Positions 37,936-46,663 are shown, counted from the first letter of the stretch. The stretch: 64,000 nucleotides of DNA from Rhizobium etli 8C-3 (GCF_001908375.1 NZ_CP017241.1:871001-935000), one strand, 5' to 3'. Program-made: numbers and translations. Notes: generated by a model from the sequence alone, not told the origin.

Positions 37936-38705
37936 CAGAAAATGCCTCCGTCGACAATCAAGGACTGCGCCGTCACCGCGGCTGCGCAGTCGGATGCGAG
38001 AAACAGACAAGGGCCGACGATCGCGTCGGCATGCAGGACCTTCTTCAGGCATTGTCGCTTGATGGTCTGGGCAATGCCTTCTTCGGTTAGCCAGAGCTTC
38101 ATCTGACGTTCCGTCACGATCATTCCCGGTAAGATGCAGTTGACGCGGATATTGTCGGGACCGAGCTTGCCAGCAAGGCTCTTGGTGAGACCGATTGCGG
38201 CTGCCTTGGCCGTGGAATAGGCCGGAAAGTCCGGCATGTTCAGGAGAAATGCGATCGACGACATGTTTATGATCGCGCCGCCGCCTGCCGCACGCATGGA
38301 AGGCGCTACTGCCTGGGCGGTAAAGAAGACATGGCGGAGGTTTGTTGCCTGGTTGTTGTCCCAGTATTCTTCGGTCACCGTATCGAAATCATGCCGGTCG
38401 TCCCAGGCAGCGTTGTTGACGAGAACGTTGATCGGCCCTGATTGCGCGACCACCGCGTCGACCGTCTGCCGGATCACGCCGACATTGCGAAGATCGGCCT
38501 TGAAGAAATGCACCGGATGTTCCGAATCGCGGGAAAGCCGCATGGCAAGTTCAACGCTTTCCGCTTCGGCTATGTCGATAAAGGAAACCTTCGCGCCCTG
38601 CCGGGCGAAGCCCTCGACGATCGCGGCACCGATGCCGGACCCGCCGCCTGTCACGAGTACGCAACGATCCCTGAATTCCGGAAACTGCGCGCCTACGCTC
38701 CTCAC
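37935..38705 (-). CDS. Short-chain dehydrogenase, probable sugar dehydrogenase
   Basis: A 256-residue classical SDR. The cofactor loop TGGGSGIG, NNAA, the catalytic Ser in INMSSIAFL and the YSTAK motif are intact. GTG at 38705 is chosen because GGGAGGAT lies five bases upstream (38710-38717); an ATG at 38726 is in frame but has no ribosome-binding site. As first gene of an operon with lactonase, kinase and aldolase, it likely oxidises an aldose such as D-galactose to its lactone. Other aldoses cannot be excluded. The galactonate dehydratase needed to complete the route is not in the operon. Confidence 0.85.
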   Translation of the reverse strand: MRSVGAQFPEFRDRCVLVTGGGSGIGAAIVEGFARQGAKVSFIDIAEAESVELAMRLSRDSEHPVHFFKADLRNVGVIRQTVDAVVAQSGPINVLVNNAAWDDRHDFDTVTEEYWDNNQATNLRHVFFTAQAVAPSMRAAGGGAIINMSSIAFLLNMPDFPAYSTAKAAAIGLTKSLAGKLGPDNIRVNCILPGMIVTERQMKLWLTEEGIAQTIKRQCLKKVLHADAIVGPCLFLASDCAAAVTAQSLIVDGGIF

Positions 38706-38726
38706 CGTATCCTCCCGATGTTCCAT

Positions 38727-38757
38727 TATTCGGAACTCAATTTGACTATTTGGAATT
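38727..38757. promoter_or_regulatory. Direct-repeat candidate operator between the SDR operon and the IclR gene
   Basis: TATTCGGAACT (38727-38737) and TATTTGGAATT (38747-38757) are near-identical direct repeats 20 bases apart start to start, i.e. two helical turns. They lie in the divergent control region just upstream of the ribosome-binding site of the SDR gene. They are good candidates for the binding sites of the adjacent IclR-type regulator. Confidence 0.5.
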
Positions 38758-38803
38758 ATCTGATTACGCTGCCATTCGTGTCAAGGCCGACGGTAGGCGA
38801 TCG

Positions 38804-39598
38804 ATGGCTCCGCGAAAAGTTATATCGAGAGAAAGTGAAACGGGGACATTGGGTAAGGCGATCGCGCTGCTCGATCTCGTGACGCATTGCGAGCGTCCGA
38901 TGCGCTTTACCGATATTTTAGCGCTTGCAGGCCAGCCGCGCGGCACGCTGCACCGCCAGCTTAGTCATCTTGTCGAGGAAGGGCTTCTGGAACTCGACAC
39001 AGACGGCCGCTATGCGCCGGGGTTGCGGCTTCTCGACCTGGCGTCGCGAAGCTGGGCGAAGAATGAGTTCCGGCTGATAGCCGAACCGCATCTGAGGCAC
39101 CTGCAGCAGATGAGCGGCGAGACCGTCCATCTCGGCGTCCTGCGCGAAACCTCCATTATCTACCTCGACAAGATCGAAGGTCAGCAGTCTGTTCGCATGT
39201 ATTCCCAGATCGGCAATGCCTCGCCCGTCTATTGCACCGGCGTCGGCAAGGTTGCACTTTCGATTCTGCCGGACGATGCGCTGGAGGCGCTGGTGCAAAG
39301 ACTCTCCTTCCATAGCTTCACGCCGCAGACGCTGGTCTCGGCCGAGGCATTGCTGAGCGAGGTGGCGGCAATCCGCAAAGCCGGCTTCGCCTTCGACCGT
39401 GAGGAGCATGAGCCAGGGATTTGCTGCATCGCGGCGCCAATCCGCATGGAGGATGGAAGCTTTACAGGTGGCGTTTCGATTACCGGTCCGGCTTACAGGC
39501 TGACGCTTGAGCGTCTGCAAGAATGGGCAGCACCCTTGAAGGAGACAGCGGAATGCATCGCGGATGCGATGCGGGTCCGTCTCGGCCCGCGCCGGTAG
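38804..39598 (+). CDS. IclR-family transcriptional regulator
   Basis: A 264-residue regulator. The N-terminal winged helix-turn-helix (about residues 14-75: LGKAIALLDLV, TDILALAGQPRGTLHRQLSHL) is followed by the IclR effector-binding domain (about 85-255; GETVHLGVLRE, PVYCTGVGKVALS, GICCIAAPI). ATG at 38804 fits the family; a TTG at 38750 is in frame. Divergent orientation to the SDR-dgoK-dgoA-lactonase operon makes it the probable local regulator, with a sugar acid or ketoacid as likely ligand (inference). Confidence 0.92.
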   Translation: MAPRKVISRESETGTLGKAIALLDLVTHCERPMRFTDILALAGQPRGTLHRQLSHLVEEGLLELDTDGRYAPGLRLLDLASRSWAKNEFRLIAEPHLRHLQQMSGETVHLGVLRETSIIYLDKIEGQQSVRMYSQIGNASPVYCTGVGKVALSILPDDALEALVQRLSFHSFTPQTLVSAEALLSEVAAIRKAGFAFDREEHEPGICCIAAPIRMEDGSFTGGVSITGPAYRLTLERLQEWAAPLKETAECIADAMRVRLGPRR

Positions 39599-39832
39599 CA
39601 GCCTATGCGGCCAGACAATCGACTGGACGCTTCCGCAGAGCAGACTTATGATGCGTTCGATATTGAGATTTGGCTGCGAATCACGACAACTGCGGTAGCT
39701 TGTTAAAACGTATAGTCTCTTCGGCCATTGTATTCGGCCAGGTTGTTTTTGATTTCATGCGGGCGTGTGTTGACTTGCAGGCACAGATTGATCTGAAACG
39801 GCGCCGCCGCTCTTGAGAAGACAAAAAAGTAG

Positions 39833-40564
39833 ATGACAGCACTGTCACGGGCATCCTTCGATGCGGATGGATATATTCAGGAAATCGCAAGCCTGAAGAC
39901 CCAGTTCGATATCTTCCGCCTCATGAAGCGCCTGACGGAAGCTTGCCGAAGCCGCGCGTTCATGGTCCTCAACCTGCCGCCGGTCACGTCGTTCGAACTG
40001 CAAGGCGCGACTGTGATCACCAGTTGGCCGGCCGAGCTGCTGGCGCTTTATGATCAGGAAAACCTGCTGGTGAGCAGTCCCGTCATACGCCGGCTTCGTA
40101 CGTCATCGGTCCCGTTTTTCGTCGATGTGACCAAGGGCCATAGGAGGGATGACGGCAAGACGGCGATGGCCGTGGCGCTTTTCGAGCGTTTCAAGATGAT
40201 GCGCTGTGCCTTTTTCCCGACGCACGAGCCATCCGGCATGCGCGGCGCAGTCTCGTTTGCCGGTGATCGCGAGCAATTCGCGCCGGAAGAGATGCGCGAC
40301 CTTTCCTATATCTCGATCCATGTCTTCGACAGGCTTGCCGAAATCCGCAGTCTCGATACGCGCATGACGGATGCGCTGACGGACCGCGAAGTCGATTGCT
40401 TGAACTGGACGGCGGCGGGAAAGACCAGTGCCGAAATTGCCGATATCCTCAACCTGTCGGAACATACCGTCAACCACTACCTGAACCGCGCAACGAAGAA
40501 ACTCGACACGGTCAACCGGACGCAGGCGGTCGCCAAGGCGCTGCGCATCGGCATCATCAAGTAG
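39833..40564 (+). CDS. LuxR-type regulator with autoinducer-domain-like N-terminus
   Basis: A 243-residue protein. Residues about 15-165 resemble the autoinducer-binding domain and 175-240 form a LuxR helix-turn-helix (LTDREVDCLNWTAAGKTSAEIA, split as LTDREVDCLNW and GKTSAEIADILNLS). In the region corresponding to the Asp-Pro that contacts acyl-homoserine lactone, this protein has SSPV, so the canonical Asp is absent. No luxI homologue is nearby. It is probably an orphan (solo) LuxR regulator. GAGAAG precedes the ATG. The 234 bases upstream hold its promoter; TTGACT near 39759 is a candidate -35. Confidence 0.85.
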   Translation: MTALSRASFDADGYIQEIASLKTQFDIFRLMKRLTEACRSRAFMVLNLPPVTSFELQGATVITSWPAELLALYDQENLLVSSPVIRRLRTSSVPFFVDVTKGHRRDDGKTAMAVALFERFKMMRCAFFPTHEPSGMRGAVSFAGDREQFAPEEMRDLSYISIHVFDRLAEIRSLDTRMTDALTDREVDCLNWTAAGKTSAEIADILNLSEHTVNHYLNRATKKLDTVNRTQAVAKALRIGIIK

Positions 40565-40627
40565 AACTGCTGAAAATATTGGCAGTTTGGCTCAAAAGAT
40601 GGGCACGGCCGCGTCTTTCGTCCGCTG

Positions 40628-41602
40628 CTATTGTCCGTCGCGTTCCTGCCCATCGCCCCAATTTGCCCGTCGCGCCCATTTGAAGGTGGCGCCGTCGCGT
40701 TTGGAGAAGGTGGGCTCGCCTGCCGTCCCGTCGCTTTGGCAGAGCTTCAGCCTGATCACCCCGCCCGAGCCGTGGGGCGGTGCGATGATGCGGGCCTGGG
40801 GGACCTCGCCGGCAAAACGGCTTGCGGCGACGAAGATATATTTCTCATCCTCCCACGGCACGTCCGCATCCTTGACCAGGCGGTGCATTTTTGAGCGGGC
40901 GACCCGGCGCGAAAAATGACACCAATCTGGCCGTGCGAGAGGACAGTCCGATGCATGCGGGCAGGGCGCGATCAGATGCGCCCCATTTGAGAGCAGTCGG
41001 TCACGCGCGGCAAGGATGCGGTTCCAACCTGCCGGCGTTCCAGGTTCGATGACGACGATCGTGTCGAGCGTCAGCGCCCAGAGCTTGTCGATCGACGCAT
41101 CGATCTGATGCGGCTCTATCTCGTCGAGCACATAGGCGATAGTGACGAGACTGGCGGGCGCGATTTTCGGCAATACCTTGATAAGATTGCCATCGATCCA
41201 TTCCGTCGGAAGGGCGAGCCGGCCCGACAGATGTCTTCCGACGTTGCGGATCGCGTCGCTTGCTTCCACCATCACGGCGCTTTTGATCTTTGGCCAGCAG
41301 TCCGTGGCCGCCCAAAGTGCCGAGCCTGGCCCAGCACCGATATCGACGAAATTCTCAGGGGCGAAATCGGGCCGGGCTTGCGAAATCATTTCGTATGCGG
41401 CGCGGATTGCGGCATATGTGGCGGGCAGCCTGGCGGCGAGATAAGCCTTGGCTGCGAGGCTATCGTTGATGTGGAAACTGCCGTCGCGCAGTTCCTGGCG
41501 ATAGCGGCTGGAAAGGCGGGCTGCAGCCCGCTTCAGCCCATCGAGCGGCTGGCCCTCCAGCATCTCCTCCACCTGTTCCCGCAAGTCCCTTGGCAATTCC
41601 AT
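40628..41602 (-). CDS. Rsm22-like small-subunit methyltransferase family protein
   Basis: A 324-residue protein matching the Rsm22/METTL17 family (mitochondrial small-subunit assembly). The SAM-site segment FVDIGAGPGSALWA is near residue 86. Four cysteines, C214, C220 and C228 in APCPHASDC-x7-C plus C288, match the pattern that in the eukaryotic relatives binds an iron-sulfur cluster. It probably acts in ribosome small-subunit maturation. ATG at 41602 is adopted; ATG at 41617 is in frame and neither has a strong ribosome-binding site. It is convergent with the LuxR gene. Confidence 0.85.
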   Translation of the reverse strand: MELPRDLREQVEEMLEGQPLDGLKRAAARLSSRYRQELRDGSFHINDSLAAKAYLAARLPATYAAIRAAYEMISQARPDFAPENFVDIGAGPGSALWAATDCWPKIKSAVMVEASDAIRNVGRHLSGRLALPTEWIDGNLIKVLPKIAPASLVTIAYVLDEIEPHQIDASIDKLWALTLDTIVVIEPGTPAGWNRILAARDRLLSNGAHLIAPCPHASDCPLARPDWCHFSRRVARSKMHRLVKDADVPWEDEKYIFVAASRFAGEVPQARIIAPPHGSGGVIRLKLCQSDGTAGEPTFSKRDGATFKWARRANWGDGQERDGQ

Positions 41603-42103
41603 CGCTGTCGCCCGCATTGATCATCACGCCATACAGCCGGGGGCGCCCCATGCCAAGCCGCATATGAAGCGCCTGCTTGAGCGTCATCTGGCACGGGCCT
41701 TGCTTCTTGTTTCGCAGAGGTCCAGAGGGGACTTTGGAAGAGCGCCACTAACAAACGGCGCCATCGGCAACCCGCCGTCGGCCAGCGTTGATGCATCTCT
41801 CCTGCATCCGTGGCCGGCGGCGGTTGTTGCCTTTTTGTAACGACCCTTTCGTGATGTCGCTCCAACCCCATGGTCTTGGGTGATTTTTCCTCTGGTCATT
41901 TCCGCACATTGTTCTACTTCGGCCTGCATTGCGCCGGGTATCGGGCAGACCGTTGCGGCCATCGGGGCGAAAGCCCGGCGGACCAGATGGCCGCAACGGT
42001 TTCGATAGCGCGCGATTTCCGTTGCCCTTGATGCCGATTTCATTTGGCTAAGCCGGAGCCCTCCACTATCTACGTCTCTTCAAAGACTATGCGTGAGGGT
42101 GGA
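41603..42103 (+). other. 501-base non-coding region with two strong hairpins
   Basis: No open frame here looks like a protein. Besides the stem-loop at 41766-41836, a second hairpin at 41950-41999 has a perfect 13-bp stem CCGTTGCGGCCAT/ATGGCCGCAACGG enclosing a GGGC-GAAA-GCCC mini-stem. The region also contains the mrp leader. The two hairpins could belong to one or two small RNAs or be palindromic repeats. Confidence 0.5.
41766..41836 (+). terminator. Long stem-loop with T-run; possible small-RNA terminator
   Basis: GGCAACCCGCCGTCGGCCA pairs with TGGCCGGCGGCGGTTGTTGCC (small bulge), and the loop contains a second stem GATGCA/TGCATC. Five T follow on the plus strand. No protein gene lies upstream on this strand (the Rsm22-like gene is divergent), so it may end an unannotated short RNA starting after 41603. 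The apical loop TCTCTCC is complementary to Shine-Dalgarno-like sequences. Confidence 0.55.
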
Positions 42104-43261
42104 ATGACGGACGTCACCAAGGAACAAGTTCTCGAAACGCTGAAGACCGTGCGCGGACCCGACCTCGAACATAATATCGTCGAGCTCGGCATGGTTTCCG
42201 ACGTCTTCATTTCGGACGGCAAGGTCTATTTCTCGATCACCGTTCCGGCCGAGCGCGCCAAGGAGCTTGAACCGCTGCGTCTGGCGGCCGAACGCGTCAT
42301 CAAGGAACTGCCCGGCGTCAAGGGTGCGCTCGTGGCGCTGACCGCCGACAAGAAAGCGGCCCCTGCCTCCGCACCTGCCGCTAGTCCTGCTGCCCATGCC
42401 GGGCACGGCCACGAAGGCCATGCGCACGCGCCACAGCAACAGCCGCCACGCGCAGGCAAGATCGGCGTTCCCGGCATCAAGTCGATTATCGCGGTTGCCT
42501 CCGGCAAGGGCGGCGTCGGCAAGTCGACCACGGCGGTCAATCTCGCGCTCGGCCTGCAGGCCAATGGTCTGCGTGTCGGCATTCTCGACGCCGACATCTA
42601 CGGTCCCTCCATGCCGCGCCTTTTGAAGATTTCTGGCCGGCCGACGCAGATCGACGGCCGCATCATCAATCCGATGGAGAACTACGGCCTCAAGGTCATG
42701 TCGATGGGCTTCCTCGTCGACGAGGAAACTGCGATGATCTGGCGCGGCCCGATGGTGCAATCGGCGCTGCTGCAAATGCTGCGCGAAGTCGCCTGGGGCG
42801 AGCTGGACGTGCTTGTCGTCGACATGCCTCCCGGTACCGGCGATGCGCAGCTGACGATGGCCCAGCAGGTGCCGCTGGCCGGCGCCGTCATCGTTTCCAC
42901 GCCGCAGGACCTGGCATTGATCGATGCCCGCAAGGGGCTCAACATGTTCCGCAAGGTGGAGGTACCGGTTCTCGGCATCGTCGAGAACATGAGCTATTTC
43001 ATCGCCCCCGATACTGGCACCCGCTACGACATCTTCGGCCATGGCGGCGCGCGCAGGGAGGCCGAGCGCATTGGCGTGAGCTTCCTCGGCGAGGTTCCGC
43101 TCACGGTGAGTATCCGTGAAACCTCGGATGCCGGCACGCCGCTCGTCGCGTCCGAACCGAACGGCATCGTTGCGGGCATCTTTCGCGATATTGCTGCGAA
43201 GGTCTGGGAACAACTCCACGGCCAGCCGCAGCGCCCCGCGCCGGCGATCATTTTCGAATAG
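42104..43261 (+). CDS. mrp: Mrp/NBP35-family Fe-S carrier-type ATPase
   Basis: A 385-residue P-loop ATPase implicated in iron-sulfur cluster transfer. An N-terminal MIP18/DUF59 domain (1-82) is joined by an Ala/His-rich linker (about 83-118, with HAGHGHEGHAHA) to the deviant-Walker ATPase (SGKGGVGKST at 133-142, VVDMPPGTGD, DADIYGPS). The CxxC pair expected near residue 301 is replaced by APDT in SYFIAPDTGTRYDIFGHGG, so the usual bridging-cluster ligands are missing. The ATG at 42104 has GAGGG five bases upstream. Confidence 0.92.
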   Translation: MTDVTKEQVLETLKTVRGPDLEHNIVELGMVSDVFISDGKVYFSITVPAERAKELEPLRLAAERVIKELPGVKGALVALTADKKAAPASAPAASPAAHAGHGHEGHAHAPQQQPPRAGKIGVPGIKSIIAVASGKGGVGKSTTAVNLALGLQANGLRVGILDADIYGPSMPRLLKISGRPTQIDGRIINPMENYGLKVMSMGFLVDEETAMIWRGPMVQSALLQMLREVAWGELDVLVVDMPPGTGDAQLTMAQQVPLAGAVIVSTPQDLALIDARKGLNMFRKVEVPVLGIVENMSYFIAPDTGTRYDIFGHGGARREAERIGVSFLGEVPLTVSIRETSDAGTPLVASEPNGIVAGIFRDIAAKVWEQLHGQPQRPAPAIIFE

Positions 43262-43520
43262 CTGTTCGGTGCGCCGCATATCCCGAATTGTGGGGGAAAT
43301 GTGGTGATATCGCCCAGTTCACCTAAGATGACTTGATTATTTCACAGCTTTCCGTCATATGGCCCGCCGTCGCCATGATGGCGGCTTCTGCGGATGCTCG
43401 ATGATGGCCGCCCTTGCTTGAAAAGTTTCGGTCAGCCTGCATGTTCGGAGTTGTCTTGTCGATCGAAGGATTGGTGACTGCGATGCGGTTGAGCAGAATG
43501 CATGGCCGGGTTATGACCGG
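43262..43520. other. Spacer between mrp and the small ORF before corA
   Basis: No terminator or promoter I can support. The plus-strand frame of the following small ORF stays open upstream to about 43422 without a start codon, so some of this spacer could be the eroded 5-prime part of a former longer gene. Confidence 0.35.
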
Positions 43521-43676
43521 ATGCAGCTGGAGTTTCATGAACCTTCTTTCGCCTTCGGCAAGATCGAAGACTATTGGCCTTGGCGGCGCCGTGACGAGCG
43601 CCATTCCAATGAAAGGCTCTCGATGACAAGCGCAGGCATTGCGGGACCTGCCGGCGGCTGGAGCAACGACCGGTGA
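43521..43676 (+). CDS. Short ORF overlapping the corA start
   Basis: A 51-residue frame from ATG 43521 reads MQLEFHEPSFAFGKIEDYW and ends in a TGA that overlaps the corA start codon as GTGA. Codon use (third-position G/C) looks like coding sequence and the overlap suggests translational coupling. There is no clear ribosome-binding site. It could be a small protein, a coupling leader peptide, or the surviving 3-prime end of an eroded gene. Confidence 0.35.
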   Translation: MQLEFHEPSFAFGKIEDYWPWRRRDERHSNERLSMTSAGIAGPAGGWSNDR

Positions 43677-44650
43677 TCACTGCCTATTGTTCAAATTGCA
43701 AATCGGTCGAAATACGTGACCTGTCGCACGCCGCCGAGTTTCCGGACGATGTGGTATGGATCGACATGCTGGAGCCATCCCGTGAGGAGGAACTCTATGT
43801 CGAAAAGATCATTGGCATCGAGGTTCCGACCCGCGACGATTTGAAGGATATCGAGCCGTCCGCACGCCTGTATACCGAGAATGATGCGGTCTACATGACG
43901 GCTTCGCTCGTCTGGAAAGCTGAGACAGAGGCGCCGACGCTGACGGATGTCGCCTTCATCCTCGTTGGAAACCGGTTGATCACCATCCGCTACGCTCATC
44001 CGAAATCCTTTGCCCTGTTCATCGCCGCCCTCCATCGCGTGCCGGAAGAGTGGCGGAGCGGTGCCGCGCTCCTTGCCAAGCTGCTCGAGACGATCGCCGA
44101 CAGGACTGCAGAAATTTTAGAACTCTCGGTCGCCCGCATCGACATCCTTTCGACGCACGTTTTCGGCGACCGCGCCAGAAAGGTTCGCAAGCCCTCGAAC
44201 TATCTCGAAGAAAAGCTTCGCGATATTGCCGGCCACCACCGCCTTGTCAGCAAGGTGCGTGATAGCCTGGCCTCGCTCTCACGTCTGATGACCTTCTTCT
44301 ACACCATCCCCGCAGTTCAGAAGGACCAGGCGACGAAGGAACTGTCGCGCACCGTCTCGCGAGATATCCAGTCGCTGACGGAGCATGCTTCCTACATCGC
44401 CGGAAACATCACCTTCCTCCTCGACGCTTCGCTCGGCCTCATCAACATCGAGCAGAACTCGATCATCAAGATCTTCTCGATCGCATCCGTCGTCTTCTTG
44501 CCGCCCACCCTTGTCGCGTCCATTTACGGCATGAATTTCGAATTCATGCCGGAACTGCACTGGGTCGCAGGCTATCCCTCCTCGCTGGGCCTGATGGTGA
44601 TGTCCGCCATCATTCCGTTTTTCTTTTTCCGATGGAAAGGCTGGCTCTAA
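43673..44650 (+). CDS. corA: CorA-family magnesium/divalent cation transporter
   Basis: A 325-residue membrane channel. A large cytoplasmic N-terminal domain (about 1-260) precedes two C-terminal transmembrane helices. The signature YGMN is present (ASIYGMNFEFMPEL), with the pore helix IFSIASVVFLPPTLVAS just before it, and a basic-aromatic C-terminus FFRWKGWL. It starts with GTG at 43673 overlapping the stop of a small upstream ORF, and ends 18 bases before kup. The likely cargo is Mg2+, possibly Co2+/Ni2+. Confidence 0.93.
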   Translation: MITAYCSNCKSVEIRDLSHAAEFPDDVVWIDMLEPSREEELYVEKIIGIEVPTRDDLKDIEPSARLYTENDAVYMTASLVWKAETEAPTLTDVAFILVGNRLITIRYAHPKSFALFIAALHRVPEEWRSGAALLAKLLETIADRTAEILELSVARIDILSTHVFGDRARKVRKPSNYLEEKLRDIAGHHRLVSKVRDSLASLSRLMTFFYTIPAVQKDQATKELSRTVSRDIQSLTEHASYIAGNITFLLDASLGLINIEQNSIIKIFSIASVVFLPPTLVASIYGMNFEFMPELHWVAGYPSSLGLMVMSAIIPFFFFRWKGWL

Positions 44651-44668
44651 GGAGCCTGTTGTCACTTC

Positions 44669-46567
44669 ATGTCCGACGAAAGCCATTCACACGATCGCCA
44701 CATGACGCCGCGCAAGCTCTTCTATCTTACGCTCGGCTCCGTCGGCGTCGTCTATGGAGATATCGGTACCAGCCCGCTTTATGCGTTCCGCGAAGCGCTG
44801 AAGCCGGTCGCGCACGATGGCATCACCCGTTTCGAGATCATCAGCCTCATCTCGCTGATGCTCTGGGCACTGACGATCATCGTCACCGTCAAGTACGTCC
44901 TGCTGCTGCTGCGCGCCGATAACGAAGGCGAAGGCGGCACACTCTCCCTGCTTGCCCTGTTGATGAAGACGGCGAACGGGCACTCCGCATTGCTGCTTAC
45001 ACTCGGCATGGCAGGTGCGGCTCTGTTTCTGGGCGACGCGATGATCACGCCGGCGCTGTCAGTTCTGTCTGCCGTGGAAGGCGTTAAGCTGATGGCCCCG
45101 AGCCTGTCGGCCTACATCGTGCCGATTTCGGCGGGCATTCTTGTCATGCTGTTCGTTTTCCAGTCGCACGGCACCGGCGCCATGGCCCGTTTTTTCGGAC
45201 CGATCACCGCGCTCTGGTTCATCGTCATGGCCATTGCCGGCATTTCGCATATCTCCGACGACTACGGCATCCTGGCAGCCTTCAATCCGTATTATGCCGT
45301 CAGTTTCCTGTTCGAAGAGGGATTCTTCGGTATCGTTGTTCTGGGTGCGGTCTTCCTGACGGTCACCGGCGCCGAAGCGCTTTACGCCGACCTTGGGCAT
45401 TTTGGCCGCCGCCCGATCCAATGGGCCTGGTTCGCGCTGGTCTATCCTGCGCTCGCGCTGAACTATCTCGGCCAGGGCGCACTCGTGCTCGGCAATCCGG
45501 AGGCGATGTCCGACCCCTTCTATCTCATGTTCCCCAAGTGGGCGCTGCCTTTCGCCGTCATTCTTGCGATGGCTGCAACGATCATCGCCAGCCAGGCTGT
45601 CATCACCGGCGCCTTTTCGCTCGTACGCCAGGGGATCAACCTCGGCTTCCTGCCGCGCATGGAGATCCTGTTCACATCGGAGACCAATACCGGGCAGATT
45701 TTCCTGCCCACCGTCAATACCGTGCTCTTCCTGGGCGTCATGTTCCTGGTCATCACCTTCCAGACGTCCGAGGCTCTTGCAACGGCTTACGGTATCTCGG
45801 TCACCGGCGCGATGGTCGTCACCACAATCATGGCCTTCGAATTCGTGCGCACGCGCTGGAACTGGTCGATTCCGACGGCAACGGTCGTTCTGTTGCCGCT
45901 GCTCTTGCTGGAACTGATCTTCCTCGGTGCCAACCTGCTCAAGATCCACGACGGCGGCTATATCCCGATCCTGATCGCCACCGCCTTCATCGTGGTCATG
46001 TGGACCTGGCGCCGCGGCACGGCGCTCCTCATGGAAAAGACCCGCCATACGGACATCCCGCTGCCTTCCTTTGTCAGTTCGATCGAGCGCAAGAGCGATC
46101 ACTCGCCTGCACAAGTGCCGGGCACAGCGATTTTCCTCACCAGCGATCCGGAATCGGCGCCTGCAGCCCTGCTCCACAATCTGAAGCACAACCATGTCCT
46201 GCATGACCGCAACGTCATTTTGACGATCCGCACGGTCAACAAGCCGCGCGTTGCAAACTCAGAACGCTACAAGGTCGAGCAGGTTTCCGAGCGCTTCTCG
46301 CGTGTCGAACTGCTCTTCGGCTTCATGGAAACGCAGAACGTCTCCCAGGCGCTCGCGGCACTCAGAAAGACCGGGTTGAAGTTCGACATCATGACGACTT
46401 CCTTCTATCTCGGCCGGCGCAAGCTGGTGCCGGACGCGAAATCTGGAATGCCTTACTGGCAGGATCGACTCTATATCGCGCTCGCCAACGCAGCAGCGAA
46501 CCCTTCCGACTACTTCCGCCTTCCGGCCAACCGCGTAGTCGAACTCGGCTCGCACGTCATCATCTGA
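44669..46567 (+). CDS. kup: Low-affinity potassium transporter Kup
   Basis: A 632-residue KUP/HAK/KT-family K+:H+ symporter with about 12 transmembrane helices in residues 1-460 and a cytoplasmic C-terminal domain. [21 protein letters not shown] is the signature (given here as [17 protein letters not shown]); [27 protein letters not shown] and the ending region [18 protein letters not shown] are also typical. It lies 18 bases after corA, so Mg2+ and K+ uptake genes are probably cotranscribed. A potential ribosome-binding AAGGAG lies 12 bases before the ATG. Confidence 0.96.
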   Translation: MSDESHSHDRHMTPRKLFYLTLGSVGVVYGDIGTSPLYAFREALKPVAHDGITRFEIISLISLMLWALTIIVTVKYVLLLLRADNEGEGGTLSLLALLMKTANGHSALLLTLGMAGAALFLGDAMITPALSVLSAVEGVKLMAPSLSAYIVPISAGILVMLFVFQSHGTGAMARFFGPITALWFIVMAIAGISHISDDYGILAAFNPYYAVSFLFEEGFFGIVVLGAVFLTVTGAEALYADLGHFGRRPIQWAWFALVYPALALNYLGQGALVLGNPEAMSDPFYLMFPKWALPFAVILAMAATIIASQAVITGAFSLVRQGINLGFLPRMEILFTSETNTGQIFLPTVNTVLFLGVMFLVITFQTSEALATAYGISVTGAMVVTTIMAFEFVRTRWNWSIPTATVVLLPLLLLELIFLGANLLKIHDGGYIPILIATAFIVVMWTWRRGTALLMEKTRHTDIPLPSFVSSIERKSDHSPAQVPGTAIFLTSDPESAPAALLHNLKHNHVLHDRNVILTIRTVNKPRVANSERYKVEQVSERFSRVELLFGFMETQNVSQALAALRKTGLKFDIMTTSFYLGRRKLVPDAKSGMPYWQDRLYIALANAAANPSDYFRLPANRVVELGSHVII

Positions 46568-46663
46568 CACGCTTCCCAACCATTCTCCTTTCCGCCGGGG
46601 AGGAGACGCAAAACCGCGCGCGGATGAATTCTGGGACACTTCATTAACCAAGCATCAAGGTTA

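Noticed and set aside
37018..38052. Longer dgoK starting at 38052
   Set aside because: The extra residues derive from the antisense-like third frame of the SDR gene; ATG 37935 overlaps the SDR stop and gives the normal kinase N-terminus.
40000..42100. Quorum-sensing locus (luxI near the LuxR gene)
   Set aside because: No acyl-homoserine lactone synthase-like frame exists around 39.6-42 kb; the neighbours are an Rsm22-like gene and mrp.
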